The translations under genes and the position numbers were made by a program. A stretch of DNA of 64,000 nucleotides, taken from Bacteroidota bacterium. GTDB lineage: Bacteria > Bacteroidota > Bacteroidia > Chitinophagales > Saprospiraceae. The stretch is taken from the NCBI GenBank assembly GCA_030147525.1, contig JASBVF010000047.1, positions 1 through 64,000 of the forward strand, given 5' to 3'. The first letter of the stretch is position 1, and every line of letters starts with the position of its first letter. A model generated the notes under the pieces. The model had not been told where the DNA came from. It was given only the letters and a program-made list of their open reading frames with translations, and made no database searches. This document shows, piece after piece, positions 59,303-64,000 of the stretch.

Positions 59303-62300
59303 ATGATTCTCTTCTTCGGCAACCCAACTTCCAAAATCTACGCAGTCCAGACCAGTCTAACTTTACCGGTCGAGGATATCCGGAAACTCAACTGGCTATT
59401 TGGCGACCAGCCGTTTATCCAATCGACGATTATACCCGGCCCATTCGTCGGCCCAAGGGCAGCCATGGTGACCCCCTGGAGCACCAACGCCGTGGAAATC
59501 ACGCAGAACATGGCCATCCGGGGCATCGTGCGCATGGAGGAGTTTTTTAAAATAAAAGAAGGCGACAGCTACGACCCCATGCTCTCGCAGAAATTTGCCG
59601 AGCTGAACCAGGATATTTTCACCATCCACATCGAACCGGCGCCCATCCTCGAAATCGAGGACATCGCCGCCTTCAACGAACAGGAAGGACTGGCACTCAG
59701 CCAGGAAGAAATTGACTACCTGAACGGCGTCTCCGAACGCATCGGCCGCAAGCTCACCGACTCGGAGGTCTTCGGCTTCTCGCAGGTGAACAGCGAGCAT
59801 TGCCGCCACAAGATTTTCAACGGCACCTTCGTAATTGATGGCGAGGAAAAGGATATTTCCCTTTTCAAACTCATCAAAAAAACCTCACAGACCCACCCCA
59901 ATGACATCGTGTCGGCTTACAAGGATAATGTGGCTTTTTTGAAAGGCCCCAACGTCACGCAGTTCGCCCCGAAGCGCCCCGACGTGCCTGATTTTTATGA
60001 AAAAAAGCACTTCGAATCGGTGCTTTCACTGAAAGCAGAGACGCACAATTTCCCCACCACCGTCGAGCCGTTCAACGGGGCAGCCACGGGTTCCGGCGGC
60101 GAAATCCGGGACAGATTGGCCGGTGGCCAAGGTTCACTTCCGCTGGCAGGGACGGCGGTTTACATGACGGCTTACTCTCGATTGCTTGCCAACCGCCCGT
60201 GGGAGAAGGGCATGAAGGAACGCAAATGGCTCTATCAAACCCCACTCGATATTTTGATAAAAGCCTCCAACGGCGCCTCCGACTTCGGCAACAAATTCGG
60301 GCAGCCGCTCATCGCCGGGTCGCTACTCACTTTCGAGCACGAGGAGGCAGGGCGGGAGCTTGGCTACGATAAAGTTATCATGCTGGCGGGCGGCATCGGC
60401 TACGGCAAGGCGGCACAGGCACTGAAAGACCACCCCAAAGCCAGCGACAAAATCGTCGTGATGGGCGGCGACAACTACCGCATCGGCATGGGCGGGGCGG
60501 CTGTTTCCTCGGCGGATACGGGCGAATTCAACACCGCCATCACCCTCAACGCCGTGCAGCGCTCCAACCCTGAAATGCAAAAACGGGTGGCAAATGCCGT
60601 GCGGGGCGTGGTTGAGAGCGAAGAGAATTTCATCGTTTCCATCCACGACCACGGGGCGGGTGGGCACCTCAATTGCCTCTCCGAACTGGTGGAAGCCACC
60701 GGCGGCAAAATTGACCTCGACAAACTGCCCGTCGGCGACCCGACACTGTCGGCGAAGGAAATCATCGGCAACGAATCGCAGGAGCGGATGGGCCTTGTGA
60801 TTTCGGAAAAAAACATGGAGACGCTCCGCAAAATAGCCGAGCGGGAACGGGCGCCGATGTACGAGGTCGGCGACGTGACGGGCGACATGCGCTTCACCTT
60901 CCAATCCTCCTCGAAGGGCGACAAACCGATGGATTTTGCGTTGGAGGATATGTTCGGCAGCTCGCCGAAAACGGTGATGAACGATAAAAAAATTGACCGG
61001 AAATATGCAGACGTGGATTATTCCGCTTCGCAAATCCAGACCTACATCAAAGACGTCCTCCGCCTCGAAGCCGTCGCCTGCAAGGACTGGCTGACCAACA
61101 AGGTGGACCGCTGCGTAGGTGGTCTCGTGGCCAAACAGCAATGTGCCGGGCCGCTGCAACTTCCCCTCAACAACTGCGGCGTGATGGCGCTCGACTACGA
61201 CGGCAAGAGCGGCATCGCCACCTCCATCGGCCACAGCCCGGTGAGCGGCCTGATTGATCCCGTGGCGGGTAGCCGGAACTCCATCGCCGAGGCGCTGACC
61301 AACATCGTCTGGGCGCCGCTGGAGAAGGGGCTGCGCTCCGTGTCGCTCTCCGCCAACTGGATGTGGCCCTGCAAAAACGAGGGCGAGGATGCCCGGCTGT
61401 ACGAGGCCGTCGAGGCGGTTTCGGACTTCGCCATTGCGCTCGGCATCAACATCCCGACGGGCAAGGATTCGCTTTCGATGAAACAGAAATACCCGGACGG
61501 GCACGAGGTGTTGTCGCCGGGCACGGTCATCATTTCTGCGGCCGGCCATTGCGACGACCGGACGGCTGTCGTGGAGCCGGTTTTACAAAAAACAGCCGGC
61601 CCGGTTTACTACATTGATTTGTCAAATGACAGCTACCACCTGGGCGGTTCGTCTTTCGCTCAGACGAGGAATAGGATTGGTGAAAAAGCGCCGTCGATTC
61701 AGAACGCCGCCTACTTCGCCCATGCCTTCGATGCCATTCAGCAATTGATTAAAAATGGCGATGTGGTGGCCGGTCACGACGTTTCCGCAGGCGGACTTTT
61801 GACTTGTTTGCTGGAAATGTGTTTCGCCGACGTGGACCTGGGAGCAGAGATTGATTTGACCAGCATTGGCGAAGCCGATTCTGTGAAATTATTTTTTGCG
61901 GAAAACAGCGGCGTGGTTATTCAGGCGAAAAACGAGAGCGTGGAAAAGAGTCTGGCCGACGCCGGTATCCGTTTTCATAAAATCGGGAAAGCCACCTTCG
62001 AGCCGAGGCTCATCATCAGTAACGGCGGTGAAAAACACCAGTTCGACGTCGCCCAACTAAGGGACGTCTGGTACGAAACTTCCTACCTCCTCGACCGCCA
62101 TCAAACGGCGGGCGAACTGGCGAAGGCCCGTTTTGACAATTATAAAAACCAGCCGCTGCACTACGTTTTTCCCAAAAATTTTGATGGAAAAAGGCCAATC
62201 CGGGAAGAAGGCAAGCCCCGTATCAAAGCCGCCATCATCCGGGAGAAGGGCAGCAACTCCGAGCGGGAAATGGCCCATGCCATGTACCTCGCCGGCTTCG

Positions 62301-62968
62301 ACGTGAAGGACGTCCACATGACCGACCTCATCAGCGGGCGGGAAACGCTGGAGGACGTGCGTTTCATCGGCGCCGTGGGCGGCTTCTCCAACTCCGACGT
62401 GCTCGGCTCGGCGAAGGGCTGGGCGGGTGCATTTTTATACAATGAAAAAGCCAAGCGTGCGCTCGAAAATTTCTTCAAGCGGGACGATGTGCTGTCCGTC
62501 GGCATCTGCAACGGCTGCCAGCTATTCGTGGAACTGAACCTCATCAATCCCGAACATGCCACGCCCCCGAAGATGCTGCACAACGACTCGCACAAGCACG
62601 AGAGCATTTTCACCTCCGTGGTGATTCCTGAAAACAATTCCGTGATGCTGTCCTCGTTGGCGGGTTGCCGTCTCGGCATCTGGGTGAGCCACGGGGAGGG
62701 CAAGTTCCACCTGCCGCTTTCCGAAGACAAATACAATATCGTGGCGAAATACGGCTATGCCGAATACCCCGCCAACCCGAACGGCAGCGACTACAACGCC
62801 GCCATGCTCGCCAGCGCCGATGGCCGCCACCTCGTGACGATGCCGCACTTCGAGCGTTCGATGTTCCGGTGGAATTGGGCGAATTACCCGGCGGACAGGG
62901 CTGGTGATGATATTTCACCCTGGGTGGAGGCGTTTTTGAATGCGAGGAGGTGGTTGGAGGGGAGGTAA
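59303..62968 (+). CDS. purL: Phosphoribosylformylglycinamidine synthase
   Basis: Fourth step of purine synthesis: FGAR plus glutamine and ATP to FGAM. It is 1221 aa, the large single-chain type. N-terminal PurS-like domain (~1-130), then FGAM synthase core with EVFGFSQVNSEHCRHKIFNG, LKAETHNFPTTVEPFNGAATGSGGEIRD and NIPTGKDSLSMKQKYPDG. The C-terminal class I glutaminase has nucleophile C1069 in GICNGCQLF, with His1182 and Glu1184 in MPHFER completing the triad. The last 129 bases are duplicated at 63577-63705. Confidence 0.97.
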   Translation: MILFFGNPTSKIYAVQTSLTLPVEDIRKLNWLFGDQPFIQSTIIPGPFVGPRAAMVTPWSTNAVEITQNMAIRGIVRMEEFFKIKEGDSYDPMLSQKFAELNQDIFTIHIEPAPILEIEDIAAFNEQEGLALSQEEIDYLNGVSERIGRKLTDSEVFGFSQVNSEHCRHKIFNGTFVIDGEEKDISLFKLIKKTSQTHPNDIVSAYKDNVAFLKGPNVTQFAPKRPDVPDFYEKKHFESVLSLKAETHNFPTTVEPFNGAATGSGGEIRDRLAGGQGSLPLAGTAVYMTAYSRLLANRPWEKGMKERKWLYQTPLDILIKASNGASDFGNKFGQPLIAGSLLTFEHEEAGRELGYDKVIMLAGGIGYGKAAQALKDHPKASDKIVVMGGDNYRIGMGGAAVSSADTGEFNTAITLNAVQRSNPEMQKRVANAVRGVVESEENFIVSIHDHGAGGHLNCLSELVEATGGKIDLDKLPVGDPTLSAKEIIGNESQERMGLVISEKNMETLRKIAERERAPMYEVGDVTGDMRFTFQSSSKGDKPMDFALEDMFGSSPKTVMNDKKIDRKYADVDYSASQIQTYIKDVLRLEAVACKDWLTNKVDRCVGGLVAKQQCAGPLQLPLNNCGVMALDYDGKSGIATSIGHSPVSGLIDPVAGSRNSIAEALTNIVWAPLEKGLRSVSLSANWMWPCKNEGEDARLYEAVEAVSDFAIALGINIPTGKDSLSMKQKYPDGHEVLSPGTVIISAAGHCDDRTAVVEPVLQKTAGPVYYIDLSNDSYHLGGSSFAQTRNRIGEKAPSIQNAAYFAHAFDAIQQLIKNGDVVAGHDVSAGGLLTCLLEMCFADVDLGAEIDLTSIGEADSVKLFFAENSGVVIQAKNESVEKSLADAGIRFHKIGKATFEPRLIISNGGEKHQFDVAQLRDVWYETSYLLDRHQTAGELAKARFDNYKNQPLHYVFPKNFDGKRPIREEGKPRIKAAIIREKGSNSEREMAHAMYLAGFDVKDVHMTDLISGRETLEDVRFIGAVGGFSNSDVLGSAKGWAGAFLYNEKAKRALENFFKRDDVLSVGICNGCQLFVELNLINPEHATPPKMLHNDSHKHESIFTSVVIPENNSVMLSSLAGCRLGIWVSHGEGKFHLPLSEDKYNIVAKYGYAEYPANPNGSDYNAAMLASADGRHLVTMPHFERSMFRWNWANYPADRAGDDISPWVEAFLNARRWLEGR
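62840..62968 (+). repeat. purL 3' end, copy A
   Basis: From ATGCCGCAC through the stop codon. It aligns without any gap to 63577-63705; I count 14 differences in 129 bases (about 89% identity). Confidence 0.9.
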
Positions 62969-63017
62969 CCCTTGACCGTATTTGCAACTTGGACAAGCCG
63001 GGTGTGTTTTTATTGTT

Positions 63018-63025
63018 TAAATTTG
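63018..63025 (+). promoter_or_regulatory. -7 element of the toxin-antitoxin operon
   Basis: TAAATTTG, an exact match to TAnnTTTG, ending 16 bases before the ATG at 63042. The predicted start is near 63030. Confidence 0.55.
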
Positions 63026-63041
63026 TCAAAAATAACTCAGC

Positions 63042-63290
63042 ATGAATGTACTGGAAATAAAACATGACCTGCTCCAATTGCTGGTGGAAACCAATGATGA
63101 AAAGTTATTGGAAAAAGTAAGACTGTATTTCAAAAGCCTTGTAGACAAACCCGATTCGCAAAAGGCACTTGAAATTCAGGAGGATGCGATGATTGAGATT
63201 GGGTTGAAACAGATTGAAAACGGGCAAGTCATGTCCAATGAAGAGGCTAAAGAAAAAATACGTGAGAAATTTGAAAACCTCAAAAAATGA
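63042..63290 (+). CDS. Antitoxin of ParE-like module
   Basis: Protein of 82 aa, helical and charged, with the C-terminal half IEIGLKQIENGQVMSNEEAKEKIREKFENL. This is the pattern of small Bacteroidota antitoxins that precede ParE/RelE toxins. It overlaps the toxin by 4 bases (ATGA at 63287-63290), the usual coupling. Assignment rests on size, order and pattern. Confidence 0.75.
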   Translation: MNVLEIKHDLLQLLVETNDEKLLEKVRLYFKSLVDKPDSQKALEIQEDAMIEIGLKQIENGQVMSNEEAKEKIREKFENLKK

Positions 63291-63571
63291 ATCAGATTGT
63301 CTGGTCTGACCTCGCCTTTATTACCTTCAATGAAATTGCAGATTTTTTGACTGAAAACGTTTCCCTCGATGCTGCTGTGAAGTTCAACGAGCAAGTAGAA
63401 AGCCTTCTGGAAAAATTGGAAACGTTCAGTCACTTGTGCAGTCCTCACCCTCGCTGGCCTGTACTTAGAAAATGCATCATCAATAAATACAGTTCGCTCA
63501 GTTACAGGGTGGAAGGCCACAAAATCCACTTAATCTCTTTCTTTGATAATCGGGGGGTACATCCCTATTGA
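63287..63571 (+). CDS. ParE/RelE-family toxin
   Basis: Protein of 94 aa of the ParE/RelE fold: IVWSDLAFITFNEIADFL at the N terminus, a middle helix, CIINKYSSLSYRVEGHKIHLISFFDNRG at the C terminus. ParE toxins poison gyrase and RelE toxins cleave mRNA; which applies is not clear. Its stop codon is immediately followed by the second purL 3' end. Confidence 0.8.
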   Translation: MNQIVWSDLAFITFNEIADFLTENVSLDAAVKFNEQVESLLEKLETFSHLCSPHPRWPVLRKCIINKYSSLSYRVEGHKIHLISFFDNRGVHPY

Positions 63572-63576
63572 TTACC

Positions 63577-63705
63577 ATGCCGCACTTCGAGCGGTCGATG
63601 TTCCGGTGGAATTGGGCGAATTATCCGGCAGAGAGGCAGGCGGATGATATATCGCCTTGGGTGGAGGCGTTTTTGAATGCGAGGCGGTGGTTGGAGGGGA
63701 GGTAG
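63577..63705 (+). repeat. purL 3' end, copy B (displaced remnant)
   Basis: Encodes 42 codons and a stop matching the purL C terminus (MPHFERSMFRWNWANYP...), still an open frame and with mostly conservative changes. The identity extends a few codons upstream (Leu-Ile-Thr against purL Leu-Val-Thr) and begins right at the toxin stop. It has no start of its own and cannot make a working glutaminase. Confidence 0.9.
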
Positions 63706-63729
63706 TTTTTTATCTTCGTTAAGAATCGC

Positions 63730-63737
63730 TATTTTTG
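63730..63737 (+). promoter_or_regulatory. -7 element of the 78-aa gene
   Basis: TATTTTTG, an exact TAnnTTTG match, ending 13 bases before the ATG at 63751. Confidence 0.5.
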
Positions 63738-63750
63738 GGAAAACTTTTCC

Positions 63751-63987
63751 ATGGGAAATATCTATTCCGCATACGACCAACTGGCTGGCATCCTCGCCAA
63801 ATTAGGCCCGGAAGAAGTCATGAAGCTCCGTGCAACGGACGAAATGCAGGTGCGCATGGAGTTACTGTTGAGAAAATCCAGGGAGAACATCCTCTCCATC
63901 GTAGAAAAGGATGAACTCGACCACTTCATCGTGTTGGAGCGGCTGGTGCGTCTGGCTAAAATCAGGGCTTACCAACCTGAAGCATGA
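63751..63987 (+). CDS. Small partner protein of a probable HNH nuclease
   Basis: Protein of 78 aa, helical and charged. Its C-terminal half (MELLLRKSRENILSIVEKDELDHFIVLERLVRLAKIRA) resembles the small proteins that precede HNH endonuclease genes in cyanobacteria and Bacteroidota. It overlaps the next gene by 4 bases (ATGA at 63984-63987). Confidence 0.6.
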   Translation: MGNIYSAYDQLAGILAKLGPEEVMKLRATDEMQVRMELLLRKSRENILSIVEKDELDHFIVLERLVRLAKIRAYQPEA

Positions 63988-64000
63988 GCGAGTACATATC
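63984..64000 (+). CDS. Start of next gene, possibly HNH endonuclease (partial)
   Basis: Only the first codons are in the window (Met-Ser-Glu-Tyr-Ile). The coupled start and the upstream partner suggest an HNH endonuclease, many of which begin with a short Met-Ser-x-Tyr-Ile sequence. Inference only. Confidence 0.35.

Noticed and set aside
60323-61549. 408-codon minus-strand open frame
   Set aside because: Antisense to purL; the sense strand carries unmistakable family motifs.

Overview
The window (about 53% GC) looks like a chromosome segment from a free-living Bacteroidota, most likely of the Saprospiria/Chitinophagia type. This rests on two hybrid two-component sensors (one with Reg_prop propeller and Y_Y_Y domains, both ending in AraC-type HTH), a C-terminal type IX secretion sorting domain, many lipoproteins with SSC/VAC lipoboxes, Bacteroidota-type promoters (TAnnTTTG) and almost no Shine-Dalgarno sequences. 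No rRNA, tRNA, CRISPR array, insertion sequence or phage cluster was found.

Layout. 133-5832 (-): a three-gene unit encoding a small PH-like membrane protein, a large LVIVD/peptidase-S74 surface protein and a secreted dockerin-like protein. A one-component hybrid sensor-regulator (5949-10007) follows on the same strand. 10073-17174: PepSY-TM and FkbM methyltransferase pair, DUF2188 protein, mnmG, OmpA-like lipoprotein, YdeI-like protein and MFS transporter. 17408-20836: esterase lipoprotein and a second hybrid sensor. 20969-24224: cytoplasmic trehalase and small conserved or haem proteins. 24355-28258: the oxidative pentose-phosphate genes gnd, zwf and pgl, arranged divergently. 28308-28914: a low-GC nucleotidyltransferase two-gene module. 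28993-38269: DUF72 protein, FAD oxidoreductase, GNAT-YoaP acetyltransferase, ppk1, SGNH esterase, single REC protein, queG, a 122-aa unknown and a CbpA-like DnaJ. 38434-42268: ArnT-like glycosyltransferase plus a T9SS-exported protein. 42319-46480: DUF1016 nuclease, UvrD-type helicase and Uma2 nuclease, all on one strand. 46568-50524: NmrA-like SDR, AhpD-like protein, lipoproteins and a class V aminotransferase. 50983-55652 is an accessory stretch: a decayed TPR/histidine-kinase remnant, a tandem pair of tail-collar proteins, a lectin/DUF1566 protein and lipoproteins. 55982-58819: an Lnt-like nitrilase and a membrane AraC regulator. 59303-62968: purL. 63042-64000: a toxin-antitoxin pair, a diverged second copy of the purL 3' end, and the start of a probable HNH-nuclease pair.

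The most interesting signals are these. (1) The ParE-like toxin-antitoxin module is wedged behind purL and followed by a second, about 89% identical, copy of the last 129 bases of purL, the footprint of insertion at a gene's 3' end. (2) There is a dispersed population of short-word (often heptameric) tandem repeats and long hairpins, in intergenic regions and also in frame inside three genes (fkbM-like, mnmG, DUF72). (3) An operator-like 16-bp palindrome with a half-site exactly 42 bp away lies between the first hybrid sensor and the surface-protein operon. (4) A histidine-kinase ORF has lost its phosphoacceptor and ATP-binding motifs but stays open. Gene calls rest on motif recognition only; no database search was possible.
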